Source of the DNA: Diphasiastrum complanatum
Lineage: Eukaryota > Streptophyta > Lycopodiopsida > Lycopodiales > Lycopodiaceae
DNA: 64,000 bases
Direction of reading: 5' to 3'
NCBI GenBank assembly: GCA_029204225.1
Contig: CM055095.1
Coordinates: 33,295,732 to 33,359,731, forward strand
The notes beneath the pieces are model-generated. The model was not told the DNA's origin and made no database searches. It saw only the letters and a list, made by a program, of their open reading frames with translations. The position numbers and the translations under genes are program-made. Below are positions 1 through 11,875 of the stretch, in pieces (within the stretch, counting starts at the first letter, position 1; each line of letters opens with the position of its first letter).

Positions 1-1390
1 TGAAGAGTAGTGCGCACTCGTCTCTCCTCCTGCAAAGAAGCCTGTAGGGTCTGAAGTTGTTGTTTGGGCAGTATGTTCTCACTTTTGAAGGAGTTGGACT
101 GCTCTTGCATTTCTTCCAACACTTTGAACGTGGCATCCTGCCTTCCTTTCACTTCTTCAAGCTCTGTATTTTTTCTGCTCAGTTTCGCATTGGCTGCTTC
201 AAGCTCCTCATTTCTATAGGCCAACTCAGCTCTTGTTTCGCTCAGCTCTGTATCTTTTGGGGTGAGGTCTGTTCGGACTCTTTCATACTTGGATTCCAGC
301 TTCCTAGATACCTTCTCCAAGCTAGCAAGATGCTGAATAGCTGCCCGAGTATCTGGCAGTATGTGTTCCAAAAACTTTTTGATATAACGTGGCATCGAGG
401 ATTGGTTCCTTGACGTCGCTTTCGCTGCCCTGCTGGTCATTAGAAAGCTGCTCTACTCCTTGTGGTTCTGGCTCTTGTGGTATTTCAGCCTGATTATGCT
501 CCTGATCAGAAGTGTCCTCTGCCTCCTCTTCCGCATTACTATTTCCTTCTTTGTTGGATAATGGTGTGTATTGGGATGATGGCAAAGTCATCCTCACCGT
601 GCTCCCTTGACTGGATGATGATGATGTGGCTGCCTTTGATGTCTGCATCTGGGATTCCACCTCAATTGATGGTGCTAGCTCTGGCAGTACTGGTGCAATC
701 CCGATATCCTCCTGCACTGTCAGCACACCAGCATGCATACATAAAATGCCCATCTGCTGACCCAGCCTGGAGAACTGATTAGTTTTTACTAATTTACAGA
801 ATTGCTTGAAAGCAATCTGTCCAAAGGCAATTTGTTCTCCATTTAAAGCTCTCAGCCATATTGGTATTTGAAATTGTGTACTCTTGCTCCGGTAAGAAGA
901 TAGAAGCAAGAGCAAATCGAACGAAGCTCTTGAGATTGGGGTCTCTTATGTAAGAGAGTTTGTATCCCCGTTACTCAAGATAAGCCTCTTCTTGAAAAGC
1001 TCCGCTCTCCGCAATGAAATCTGGTTTAGTAACTGGCATATTGCCGTCCATAGGCAATCCTAAGGCACGACAGTAAAACCCCTCGGTGATAACAATCTCT
1101 TGATTGCGGATGGTTGTGGAAATATGTCCTTATTCTATTTCGCCCAAATTGTCGATCAGCTCATAATATAAATCAGTAAGAATTACTGATGGATTGAATT
1201 GAAGAAGACCTTCAATTCGCGCTCGAACAACTAGTGGTTGTAATACTGGTATTACTGGCTTTGGGTGCGTTTTGAATACAATCGCCATAGTGCTTGCAGA
1301 TGTAAACGAGCGATGGCAGACAAGAGCTTGATCGCAACAATTTGCAATTCGGAGAGCAAGAGTGATGGAAAATGGTAGCAACAACAACTG
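1..1390 (-). pseudogene. Degenerate ORF downstream of gypsy pol, coiled-coil C-terminus
   Basis: I do not recognise this protein with certainty. Reading leftwards from a Met at 1288, one frame runs to about 890 with two in-frame stops (near 1128 and 978). A frameshift then leads to the frame open over 322-915. A second frameshift near 395 leads to a Lys/Glu/Leu-rich heptad stretch (about 1-395) that looks like a coiled coil and continues off the window. The middle has a Ser-rich and acidic linker. The N-terminal part (GLPMDG and nearby) is reminiscent of plant transposon-protein domains, a weak impression only. It lies on the same strand as, and downstream of, the gypsy integrase end, the position of the extra ORF in Athila-type elements. 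It could instead be an unrelated host pseudogene. Confidence 0.4.
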
Positions 1391-1547
1391 AGTTGTTTGA
1401 GGTTTTAGGCGTATTGATGGTATTTCGACGGATTAGACTAATATTAAATGGAAGCGTAACCTTCGTTTTGAAGGTACATACTCAATAATAAAGTGGCTAG
1501 TCCTAAAAACAAAAATAAATAAATAAATAAATAAACAAAATACACGA

Positions 1548-1815
1548 ATACTTCGCTTGGTAAATCAAAGCAAAAATTATTATGCGAAAAATGCGAAGGT
1601 GTCTGAAGGTAGAAAATCCTAAAAAATGCGAAAGTAAGTGTCGCAATTTCCGTATTTCTAAAATGGTAAATTCCAATGTAGTGACGAGTTTTTCGCAAAG
1701 TATAAAATGTTGCGAAGGTCTCGGGTTTTCCACAATACAAATAATGCAGTGCCGCATTTTCGCTACAATGTAAACTAGTTTTGGCATTTTCGCTAATACT
1801 TCGGTAAAAAAAATA
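1548..1815. repeat. AT-rich segment with repeated TGCGAAA/TTTCGCA words
   Basis: Short words of the type TGCGAAA and their complements TTTTCGCA recur in both orientations. Near-direct copies of AATACTTCG occur at both ends (about 1548 and 1795). This may be a small non-autonomous DNA element lying between the gypsy integrase end and the downstream ORF. No clean terminal repeat or target duplication was established. Confidence 0.25.
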
Positions 1816-1872
1816 AAAAATAATAATAATTGGACAAAAAATGACGGCCTTCAAAAACTGATATATCGGACA

Positions 1873-2100
1873 TTAGTCATAGTAGCGCTTCACCCTTGAA
1901 CCATTTACTCGAGTGTCAAGTAAATGTCCTTGGAGATCAGCTAACTGAAGTGATCCATTATTAAAAACTTCTATAACTTTATACAGTCCCATCCATCTGG
2001 TATGTAATTTTCCAGGAAACAACATGTGTCTATTATCATACAGAAGCACATAGTCCTCTTGTTTGATTTTTATTTTCTTGATGGATTCATCAAAAAAAAA
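1873..2100 (-). pseudogene. Gypsy integrase C-terminal tail
   Basis: About 75 codons on the minus strand end with a TAA at 1873-1875. They contain the features of the plant gypsy polyprotein end: a QEDYVLLYD-like strand, FPGKLHTRWMG, NGSLQLADLQG and a final VNGSRVKRYYD. This is the GPY/F-type chromatin-binding end of integrase. The catalytic core that should precede it is absent because of the deletion that joins this segment to the RT. Confidence 0.8.
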
Positions 2101-2122
2101 AATTCTTTTATTTTGAACTCAT

Positions 2123-3721
2123 TCAGTCTCGATTAATGGTTGGTTCTAATAATTCTAAAATCATTTTTATCTTTTCGATGTCGGCTTGTATACTATCCTT
2201 CGAAATTTTATGCCCTAAAAGGATGCCTTCCCTCATTCCAAAGTCACACTTAGCTAGATGCAGTTTAAGAGATGTCTCTTGACATCTTCTCAATGTTTTC
2301 TCTAATGCATCTAAAAGGTTTTTAGTTGATGAATAGACACAAAAGTCATCCATAAAAATTTCTAAAAACTTTCTTACAAAATTTTGAAAAATATTTGTCA
2401 TCATACGTTGGAATGTGGCAGGTGCATTACAAAGACCAAAGGGCATTCGCGTATATGCGTACGTCCCCCAATCAGTGGTGAAAGTAGTTTTGGATCTATC
2501 TTCCTCTTTTATAAAAACTTGGTTATAACCTGAGAATCCATCAAAAAAACTATAACGTTCATGTCCAGCTACCTGGTCAAGAATGGTATCTGTATACGGC
2601 AGAGGATGATAATCCTTTGTTGTGGTAGCATTTAGTTTCCTAAAATCCTGACAAACTCTAATCTTGCCCGTCTTCTTCTTAGGTACTATAACTATTGGTA
2701 CCCACTCACTGCTTAGAACATGATATATAATACCCGCTCTAAGACATCTATCTAATTCGTCTTTTACTAAAAAGGAGTACTTTGGATTCAATCTATATTG
2801 GTGCTGCCTAACAGGTATTGTTCCCTGAATGAGATCTATTCTATGTTCACCCCATTTAACTAGTATACCTATTAAATCATCCATCGACCAAGCAAACACA
2901 TTTTGGTATTTTTGAAGAAGCAATATATACTCTTCACGTTCTTGGTCCGATTGGTGTTTATGTAGATTCAAAGTCTTACCTTTATTAATTTCTATTTCTA
3001 TATAATCTGTTTTATCTACCATCCCCTTGGCCAGACTTGCTCTGGTTCCATCCAAAACTTCTCTCGACTTGGATGTTGTCGGTATGTCTACTTCCTCATC
3101 ACTCTCATAGCATTCTATGAAACTGATCCATGATCTAGCAGGTCTAGCTAACTCCTCACCCCATCTCAAAAGGTGACCCCCTATTGGACTGGTTGTGAGA
3201 ATACCTGAAAAAAATATCTGTTTGGTAGACCACTTTTGAATAGCATCTGCTTGATATAACCATGGTCTTCCAAATAATATCGAATAAGGTGGTGTACCTA
3301 CTGGATTTATGACAAGGAAATTCATAACAAACGTCTCTGTCTCTATAACTACATTAATACCTTTTAGCTTGCCTACTGGTATACATTTAGTCGCGTCTGC
3401 TAAATGGATTTTGTGATAAGTGATAGGCTGTATCTGGTTTTCTAATCCTAATTCTTTAACCATTGTTTTTGTTACTAGGTTGATACTAGATCCTGAGTCT
3501 ATTAGTATTCTATCTATGGTCTGATCTCCTATGATCGCACTAATCTCTGGAACTCCACAATCTCCTCTATCTACATATTCTACTCTATTACTGTATGCAG
3601 GTATTCTTAATGTAACTAACCTCTCCCCTTCCTCAGTCCCTACTGACTGAAGCCCTTCTTCCTTTGAAGTATAGCTCGAGGAAGATGTAGGTGTCTCACC
3701 TTCGTACTTATCTTTTCCCAT
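2123..3721 (-). pseudogene. Gypsy pol fragment: second retropepsin domain and reverse transcriptase
   Basis: Open frame of 532 codons. Residues about 20-175 form an aspartic protease with a DSGSS active site and a following GRPWLYQAD motif. Residues about 310-520 form a Ty3-type reverse transcriptase: VPKKKTGKIRVCQDFRKLN, the SGYNQ region, MPFGLCNAPATFQRMM, and FMDDF as the catalytic YxDD box. The frame stops after the end of the RT palm; the thumb/RNase H and integrase core are absent. A frameshift near 3735 separates it from the upstream protease-like domain. The aspartates of the RT catalytic box are present, but the polyprotein is not functional as a whole. Confidence 0.9.
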
Positions 3722-4110
3722 GATATGGAAATTCTTTTATGACTTTTTCCTGTCAGTGTCTCCATTTGGTCTCTGAAGGTAATCTCCTTTTTCTTCCAGT
3801 GGGTTATAACATCGGCCTGATAGAGCCATGGTCGTCCTAATAACACTCTATATGATGATTGTCTCATAGTTTTTAATATTATAAAATCCATAAGAAACTT
3901 ATGGTCTCCAATATAAAGTGTAACCTGGGATAGTTCTCCTATTGGTGATCTTCTAGTTGCATCGGCTAACCTTAAATGTCTTAAAGTGGGTGCTATTCTA
4001 TGATGAATGCCTAATTCATATGCCATTTTTTTAGTCATTATATTTACACTAGATCCGGAATCTATGGGTACATTATCACTACTTAAATCTCTATGGCAGC
4101 CATTAATCAT
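3640..4110 (-). pseudogene. Gypsy first retropepsin-like domain
   Basis: A second, upstream aspartic-protease-like unit: DSGSSVNIMTKK, then LADATRRSPIGEL, then LLGRPWLYQADVI. It parallels, motif by motif, the protease in the next frame (DSGSSINLVTKT, LADATKCIPVGKL, LFGRPWLYQADAI). The two units therefore look like a tandem duplication of one domain of about 105 residues. The frame ends in an overlap with the start of the RT-containing frame; a frameshift near 3735 would be needed to join them. Confidence 0.75.
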
Positions 4111-4139
4111 TACTTGAATCTCTGGTTGGCCTTCATCAC

Positions 4140-5026
4140 CATAATTAACTAATCCTATGTTGACTACTGGTAACTTTGCTTTTCTTCTCTTTTTATTTTA
4201 CAAAAATTGCTTAATTTCTTTTTTATAATGTTTATTATCGTCTAATAACTGTTTAAAAGTTATATTGGTCATTCTAGAAACAAGGTCTTCGACAATATTA
4301 TAAGAATGGTTTCTAAGTGGCGACAGATCTCTAGATATCTCGCTACTTATAACTGGATCTGAAAATGTCACTTTTTTAACTTGTCAAGTTTCTTCGTCTA
4401 AAAGCTTCTTAGCTTATGAACTAATATCAACATCATAATGCTTGCCATTAGACTTATCAAGCTTTAATTCTTTATTCCTAAGTGATTCCTTTGGCTTTTT
4501 TTCAACAGAGTTAAGTCGAGTCGACAATTTAGTGGAATATCCTATCTCCCTAAACTATTTAAGGAATGCTGCTTTTAAAGCGTTCCAAGTATTAATTGTT
4601 TCCGGTACTAATTGACTGTACCGATTCCTGGTCTGCTTCCGTAGAAGACTTGGCAAAATTCTAACTTTATCCTCGTTCGTCTACTCTTTGTTTGCTATGG
4701 TAATGGATTCAAATTGCGACATATAACTATGTGCATCTTCAGATGAAGATCCCTTAAAGAAATCATATCTGATTTTTGTAGATGTGGGTGGCACTGGATT
4801 CAGGTGAATCTGTAGAACTAGGTGTTTCAACGGACTCAAATGAATCTACAAATGCTGTAGTAGCGTGTAAAAGATCATTAAACGCTTCAGGTGTTAATCT
4901 TGTTCTAACTGGTGAGTTTTGCAAATTTTGCAAATACAAATCTCTAGACTTCCTATATGCTTGTAAATGTTGTGCACGCTCTAAACGTTTATGTTCAATA
5001 ATTGCTTGAGAGTATGTTCTTGGCAT
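4140..5026 (-). pseudogene. Gypsy gag, broken
   Basis: Starts with a Met at 5026 (MPRTYSQAIIEHKRLERA) and continues in pieces with several stops towards the first protease domain. A typical retrotransposon gag signature (TWNALKAAFLK followed by FREIGYS) is visible near 4545-4610. No CCHC zinc knuckle was seen. It is the capsid-like structural part of the element. Multiple internal stops (near 4680, 4555, 4415, 4380 and 4200) make it a pseudogene. Confidence 0.65.
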
Positions 5027-5089
5027 GCATTACATGAGAAAGATTCGTAGATGTAATACACTTAAAAATATTGCAAAAGGTGAAATTCA

Positions 5090-5114
5090 TCTCCTCGACA
5101 ACGGTGCCAAATTA
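5090..5114 (-). other. Gypsy primer-binding-like site
   Basis: On the minus strand, directly after the LTR end, the sequence reads TTTGGCACCGTTGTCGAGGA. This closely resembles the TGGCGCC-GTTGCCGGGGA primer site seen next to the LTR in many plant Tat/Athila-like gypsy elements. Confidence 0.65.
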
Positions 5115-6139
5115 TGTGGTGGCCTAGTCATTATAGATTTCCACAAAATCAATGAATTACGTAGTATAAAAGGTTTAATCGTTCCCCAAGAGAGAGAATA
5201 ATCTCATCTTTTGCATGGTAAATGTATGTATGATGATAAACAGACTAGAGTATATAAAGTTCACGATGAATACTACAATGACATAACTGGTTATCCAAAG
5301 ATATTTGGGTAAATTGGCATCAAGGAACACCAATGATGAAACGATTTGGTCAAGGTCTGTAATTGTAAGAATAACTTTATCTTTCAGGCTCTTCAGGCAT
5401 CAGGAAAACAGTCAGAACTGACAACAACTAGCAATTAGATTCATCAAGCAGAATCACGTTAGCTAAAAGTTCATCTTAATCAAACACAAAGAATTAGTTT
5501 TTATCGCAGGAAGCAAACAAGACAGAGCCTCAATCAATCCCATTATCTGAACACATAGCTCATTCAGAGTTGAAGGAGTTTCTGCTAAAAGTTATGTTTA
5601 ACCGCTTCGGCTAATTCCCTGCGCACATTAGTTAGAATTGTTACTTGCTGGTGTCGCCTGAAAATCCGTGTTAGAGTAACTGAAATCCAGTATAACTTAA
5701 GAAATGTGTGTGACACAAACAGAATAGTATCACAATCAATCACAGATCATACAGAGTGTGTTCGCACAAATGATAAGAAGTAATTCTGTGAGAGATAAAA
5801 GAAGGAAAGAATGTTCAAGCTATAAGAACTTGCTCTTCGCTCTCTATTGGTACTCAGCTCTGCGTAGAAATGCGTATGTACAATGGCACATAGTGCTATC
5901 CTTATAGGAATGTTCTTCAGCCTCAATGTCGTTTACGAACCGTCAAATGTCGGTTCTGAACTTCTATTGCGTCTCTTTAGAACGTCGCAACTTCTACTCA
6001 AAATATGAATTTACAAAGTGCATAATAGGCCTTTACATGTATTTAGGCACTATAACACATTTTATATACATGGAAATTGATATTTTTTTTACAATATATA
6101 TGACAAAATTTGGATAATGTGAGATCATAAGACTCCACA
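5115..6139 (-). repeat. Gypsy 5' LTR
   Basis: Bounded by TGTGG at 5115 and CCACA at 6139, giving the expected TG...CA ends and a 5-bp terminal inverted repeat. The primer-like site abuts it on the internal side. A CCTATAAGG box on the minus strand near 5900-5908 could be the promoter TATA. The partner LTR was not found in the window, so the outer boundary rests on the terminal motif only. Confidence 0.55.
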
Positions 6140-9035
6140 TCTAGTTATCACTATTGTTGATTCATTGCATAGATTTGCAAATATTTATTCAAAGAAATTT
6201 CTCACGTCACAAACTACTAGCAACATGGTCACTCCATAAATTTAGCATGGAAACTAAATCCTCAAAGTGAGTTTGGCATTTGGATCAAGACTACTCAAGA
6301 ATTTCATCTATCCATGTTGATATATGTTGATGCTCCAATGAATTCTTTGCACTTATTAAGGTCACAAACACATGATTGCCATATGTGCTACAAGTTGGCA
6401 AGACTATTCACATTGATCCAAGGCACCTATGTGCACTCATTAGAAATACCAATGAAGTGAGGAAGCTGAAACTACATTGAGACCAATTGCATGCAGACAT
6501 TAGACAATTTAGCCAATAGAAGGGAAGAAATGATCAATGACTATGAAGCCTCAACTAATTGAAAGGAACTATTTGGATTAACTACTATATTCCTTTGCTA
6601 ATCTTTTATGGATCACTTGTAATAGCTTGTTGAGTTAAAAACTACTATAAAAAATGTTGTCATTAGTAATACAAATTCTATATAATATGAGAACAAACAT
6701 GAAAACATATCTTCGACTAATATTGTCTACATGGATGTGATAAAATAGCCTTAAGAATTCATTCAAACTAATAAATCAATACGGTTGACTCTTCTTTTAC
6801 ATTTATTTATTAGACAAACATTGCTTAGAGAATATCATCATATTGCAAGGGCATATTTATCCTTATAGACTTTGTAAATACTATGATGTTTATGCTCAAC
6901 TAGAATGGATAAAAAAAAACTAGTACTAGCAACAGTAAGGATACTTATAAGGAAATTAGTCTCATTTAGTTCTAATCATTAACTTTGATGGCACTATTGA
7001 TCAACCATAATACCCGATGAAACAAACATCAATACTTACTTTTGAATTGTTTTTAGTACTTATAATCAATGTGAGTGACACATCTTGCACAATTTAAGTC
7101 TATCCATTGTTCATTGAATCAAATGTGAATAAAGAGATTTGCATAGTTCCTAAAATACTGTGTCTATTGTGTGGTCTTGTATGTGAAACATAGATTCTTA
7201 TTGCATGTATGTTCTAATGGATCTTTCAATGTTCAATTTTGTCATGTATAATTGTATTTTTATGTTTAGAGACATGTTGAATATTATGCATTATCACATG
7301 TTTATAGCTATAATGTCACAAATGATGATGTAGTAGACTGCTTATCGTACTCATATTGATTGTGAAGTTGTCGATAGATAGAAATTCTATTAATGTGATA
7401 TCGATCTTACTAGTGAATCATATGAAAAAATGTGCACAAGATCAAAAGTAATGGTCCAGCACAGTGATGGTTGATGGATAGAAATTCGATTGTGAAGGAC
7501 TAAGATTTAATATTCAAATTATTTCTTTGAGTAAAACTTTATCTATAAAAAAAACTCACTACGAAAAACGCAAACTTATAAGTAGTTTGTCATGTACCTA
7601 TTTTTGACCAAAATTTGATGATAAAAAATCTGTATTTGTAATTGAATGCTGGATTACCAATATGTTTAGTTGGCATGAGAAAGGAAGACAAGATCTATAC
7701 CTAACATAAAGAGTATAAAATGGACTCTTATATAAAGTATTCCTAGATGTCAGTCGAAGCTAACATTATAAAATGACCAAAATAACAATCTCAATAAAAC
7801 ACTTTTTGATGACTTGTGAGTAATATAACACCTATCTTGTTTGTTCACTACGAAATGATAGTCTTTTGAATGTACTTCTACTTATGATATGGCATGCCAT
7901 ATCAGTGTTTCATTACACTAGTTGGGTAGCACAATTCACTCTTCATCTTCATAATTGATTATGCAAGTTAAATTCATCCCTATAAAAAAAACATTACGGA
8001 GGCCTAACTGACATCAACACTAAAGATGTCACCATTAGATTCACACCCAGTGGTACTAGAGCACAATCCATGCTCATCCTCAAGCTTCAGAGTATAGAAC
8101 AACATCCACATCACTTAGGCTCTAGAAAGCACCTATGGGAATCCCAAAGTACCACTATAGTGCATGCGACACAAGGCATGCCTTTTCTACAAGTGGATGA
8201 TCCTATGGGCTCTAAGATCTATTCTAGCTTCAATCAGTTGATAGCAGAATTGATGCCATGTAATTAGCCATTGCACTATCCACCTATCATTGGTTGTTAT
8301 GTCAATCAAGATGTTCATCCCTAGTTTTCCATTAGCTGGACTAACTCCATTCATAGTAGATCTTGAGTTGATGTACATTTCAATCCACTTAATAGCTAAC
8401 TTTGCATGACTTTGATAGTCCGAGGTTAGATGCAGATTAATCCTAGTTACTCTAGGGTGCAATATATTGAAGTAGACTCTTGTTTCTACTTGAATATGTT
8501 TTTTCAATAAACATTGGACAAAACTCAAACTCTTCATTAATGTGCACATATTCAGTGGAACTACCATAGGAACTATTCATATGAAGACTTTCTCACACAA
8601 ACTTCAATTACGAACTTTGAAGAGTATCAATGTCCAAATATAGCTAACAGCTTGTTCCAAAGGCTGTGAAGTATAGCATGCAATGTAGTGCTCCTAAGAA
8701 TGTCTTATGGAAAGGAAAACATCAATTCAATCGTATATGGAAACTTGGCATTCATATAGCAGTATATGACAAGGATCGTCATACCGAGTTTTCATTTGTA
8801 TATTAGTGGTGTTAGAAGATAAGAAAAGATTGAACTTTGATGCCAAGAATTGAAAAGTAGTACAAGCTTGTGCAAAATCATTTCCTCAATCAAAGATGAG
8901 GATTTTTTGCTGAAACCTAACCTGCCAAAAATGAAGGTTTTCAGTATGATTTGTTAGAGTGCAGTCCAATTGTTATGGGATGGCTGGACTTTTCCTTCCA
9001 ATCCTTTTGAATTCCATTGTTCAGGGGTGGTCTTT
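6140..9035. other. AT-rich stretch without recognisable gene
   Basis: Nearly 2.9 kb with frequent stops in all frames. The longest minus frame (8187-8567) shows no motif I recognise and no neighbouring exons that extend it. The part next to 9036 probably contains the 3' UTR of the bHLH gene. I see no tRNA, no LTR ends and no array here. Confidence 0.5.
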
Positions 9036-11875
9036 TCATTGTGACGAGGATGGCTGACAAGCTAAATCTTTTGTTTGTGTGGGTTTAGACTCGCGAAGAT
9101 CTGTCTGAACAGGAGGTAGTTGATCATCACATTCATCATCATCACCACCACCATCACCATCATCATTGGGTGAGGCTTTTGATGTCACTTCAGCAGCATC
9201 TTGTTGATTTGACTGTTTCTCTTTTGCATCTTGGTTGGGCCAGTACTCATCTGTAGTGAGAACCTGCACATGATTAGCACATAAGACTACTTGTATCATT
9301 AATCATTCAGCATTTTCTCCACTTCTACGCACAACAGGTGTCGTTTGAAAGAGGTAGTAGAAGTTTAAGAATGTATAGAACGAACAAAATCTGCACTGTT
9401 GCAATTTGTCCATAGAGATACTTCGACGGATTTTTTGATACAATGCAGCAGAAAGTTGGTTACAATAGCCAAGAAAAACACACTGCCGAATAATCTTCTA
9501 GGTGAATGATTGGGCTTACCCTCACTTGAAGCTGCAAAAACTTCACATAAGTAATAGCTTTTTCCAGCATGGTCACCAGATCAACCTGCAGCAATGTAAT
9601 TCATAGCATGAATATTGTCCTTCATCAAGCCATGAGACCTGACGACTAACCAGATTAAAAAGAGTAGTCTCTATATGACCAACCTTGGAGCCATTTGGTA
9701 TCAGATTTTGCAAAATTTTGAGTCTTTCACTTATGCGCTCGCGGCGGTGCTGCAAACACAAGAGAAAATATCAGCTGGCTAATGAAACAAGATGAAGGCG
9801 TTGCAAATGCCAACATTAATGAATAAGATCTGATCAAAGAACGTCACCCTTTCACGTTAATAAACTACTGACATGATCAGTTGGAATAATATATGATCTT
9901 TAGCTGCATGATACAGTAATGGTTATTGCATCAGGCTAACTGTAAATTACAGTGCACACTGCATGATGCTGTGGTTTATATCAAAATCCACGCAGTAGGT
10001 ATGACGATGAGAACCTTCAGAAAGACATAACTTATTCTCAAAGCTAGCTTGTAGAGATTCTCATACATGCACGCTGCACTGGAGTTGTTTCTCTTAAGTC
10101 TTACCCGTGCAGCAATACTCTGCGGATCATTAGCGCTTCCTTGTCTTGCTCTAGGCTTGAGATTTGTGTTGAGAGCAGGGCCTAGCGTTTTTTTCCCAGA
10201 AGACGATGGCTTAAAGCTAACTGCATTTACCTCATCCCTTGTATCTACGTCCTCGTAGCCAAGTGATGTCCAGGAGCTCGATCTCTTCAAAGCTCCATTT
10301 TCCTAATAGCAGTAAAAACAACAGTATTACAACCAGCAGAGATGAGGAGAACCAGTACAGATGGAAGAGATTTGGTTTTTTTAATTCGATATTTTATCAC
10401 TCTTGACAAGATGCAAATCAACTCCTGAGAAGACGTTGTCAGGTTACGTGCAGGAACAGTAATTAAGCGAATTATTGCGATCAGTCGAGGACAAACAGTG
10501 CTCTTACTACATGCATCCGTTTATTGTCAGATGATGTGTGCTCCATATCCGTGTGCAGTGGTCTTTTTAACGATCTCTGATCTTGAGAGAAACCAAGCAC
10601 CAGAGATGATTTGTGCATTGCTGCATTAAGATTTTGCCAGTCGTTCTGCATTGAAAGAGGAAAATGGCTCTTAGACTCTTCCTTCCAGTTCAAACCCACA
10701 TTGGAAGTTGCATAATAAGAGTCTGCCCAGTTTGCTGTCGTTTCAAGAGCTTGTCTTCCATCTACAGAAACCATAGGATTTCTAAGGAATTCGAAACTGT
10801 TTCCATTGACGCTGTGCGAATTGAGAAAATAATCTTCAGGAATAGCTGGTGAATGCAGCCCACTTAATCGTAGATTGCTAGCATATTGAAACGTCGGTGG
10901 GCTTTCTAGATCTTCGTTGCTCAGATAGATAGCTTCAGAATACGTGGGCTTGATGTAAGTATCAGCCTCCAGACCACTCGGAATATATCGTTGCGATCGG
11001 AGAGAAAGAGTATGTGAATCATCTAAGTAATTAAAACCCATTTGCATTGGAAAATCTCCTGCTGTTTTCGGAAGTAGAGATGCATTTGCAGTTACATCTT
11101 GACTGGACCCAAGCTTTGAGGTCAAATCTAACATGGAGGCATCTAGGCTTCTTTCTCGCTCATCCTCTTGCGATTGAACTGGCTCGATCGAGTAGCCATA
11201 TAAGCCAGGCGTAGAGTCTGCACTCAGGAGATGGGGTGACGCAAACAAGCTGCCAAGCGATGCATTGGGGTGGTGGAAATTGAGCTCCGATTCATTTACT
11301 CGCATGGCATCAACAAAATTTACCGATGAACTTTGTTCTTGCCATGATCTAGCCGTAAATAATCTCAGCTGATTGTCCTGATGAGGAGATGTTTGCATTT
11401 GCGTAACTGTGCTCAAAGATAATTCGGAATGGTGCCCATGAAAGCACGAAGAATCGAATGAAGCTGCTACCATCATAGATTCATCGCTGAGCTCAGCTTT
11501 ATTCAAGCCTATTTGCCAGTTTTCAAATGATCCTGCTGCAGCCCAACACCTTTGCAGCGGCACGGACGTTGAACAGGATTCGGCATGCATGCCACGACGC
11601 GAACAGGACTCATCCAGAAAGGGGACTACTGTATCGGATAATATCACAGATGAAGCCGATTTAGGAGAAGTAGCTGATTGGCTTTCCAAGCCCTGCTTTC
11701 TCTTGGAAAACTGCTCAAATGCTTGAAGCTCCAACGTCACGCTGGGTTTACTGTTTGCTCCATCCTCCGTGCCTTTTCTCATACTGCTGATACCTTTATG
11801 GAGATCGATTGGCCTGCTCATGATTGCCATAAACTTTCTCCTGGAAAATGATCGACACGGTTGTGAAAATTGCAT
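9036..11875 (-). CDS. RSL: RSL-type bHLH transcription factor (RHD6-like), five exons
   Basis: A nuclear DNA-binding regulator; RSL (bHLH group VIIIc) factors control rhizoid and root-hair outgrowth in land plants. Proposed exons: 11875-10508, 10302-10105, 9749-9684, 9585-9520 and 9263-9036 (stop at 9036-9038). All introns are phase 0 with GT-AG ends, giving 641 residues. Residues about 505-575 hold the domain: KPRARQGSANDPQSIAAR, then HRRERISERLKILQ, a PNGSK loop, VDLVTMLEKAITYVKFLQLQ, and the family tail VLTTDEYWP. Basic positions 5 and 9 are Gln and Ala, as in group VIII, not His/Glu. Exon 1 is a long Ser-rich, unstructured region; the C-terminus is acidic. A downstream Met at 11830 is an alternative start, because TTTTCCAG just before it resembles a splice acceptor. 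The class I versus class II assignment is an inference from the tail. Confidence 0.88.

Larger units (their letters stand above)
1860..6139 (-). mobile_element. Ty3/gypsy LTR retrotransposon, internally deleted; right part
   Basis: Minus-strand order is 5' LTR (6139-5115), primer site, gag, two retropepsin-like domains, reverse transcriptase, then directly the last portion of integrase. RNase H and the integrase core are missing, with the join near 2100 at an A-run. Only the 5' LTR is visible. The 3' LTR is either lost or lies beyond the left edge, in which case the ORF at 1-1390 would belong to the element. Gag and pol are broken by stops and frameshifts, so the copy cannot move by itself. 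Confidence 0.8.

Noticed and set aside
57-413. 118-residue plus-strand open frame
   Set aside because: Antisense to the heptad-rich minus-strand reading, which has a clearer protein-like pattern.
8187-8567. 126-residue minus-strand open frame
   Set aside because: No motif, no neighbouring exons and no paralogue in the window; length is compatible with chance in AT-rich DNA.
10067-10258. Plus-strand open frame in the bHLH exon 2 region
   Set aside because: Antisense shadow of the exon encoding the basic region.
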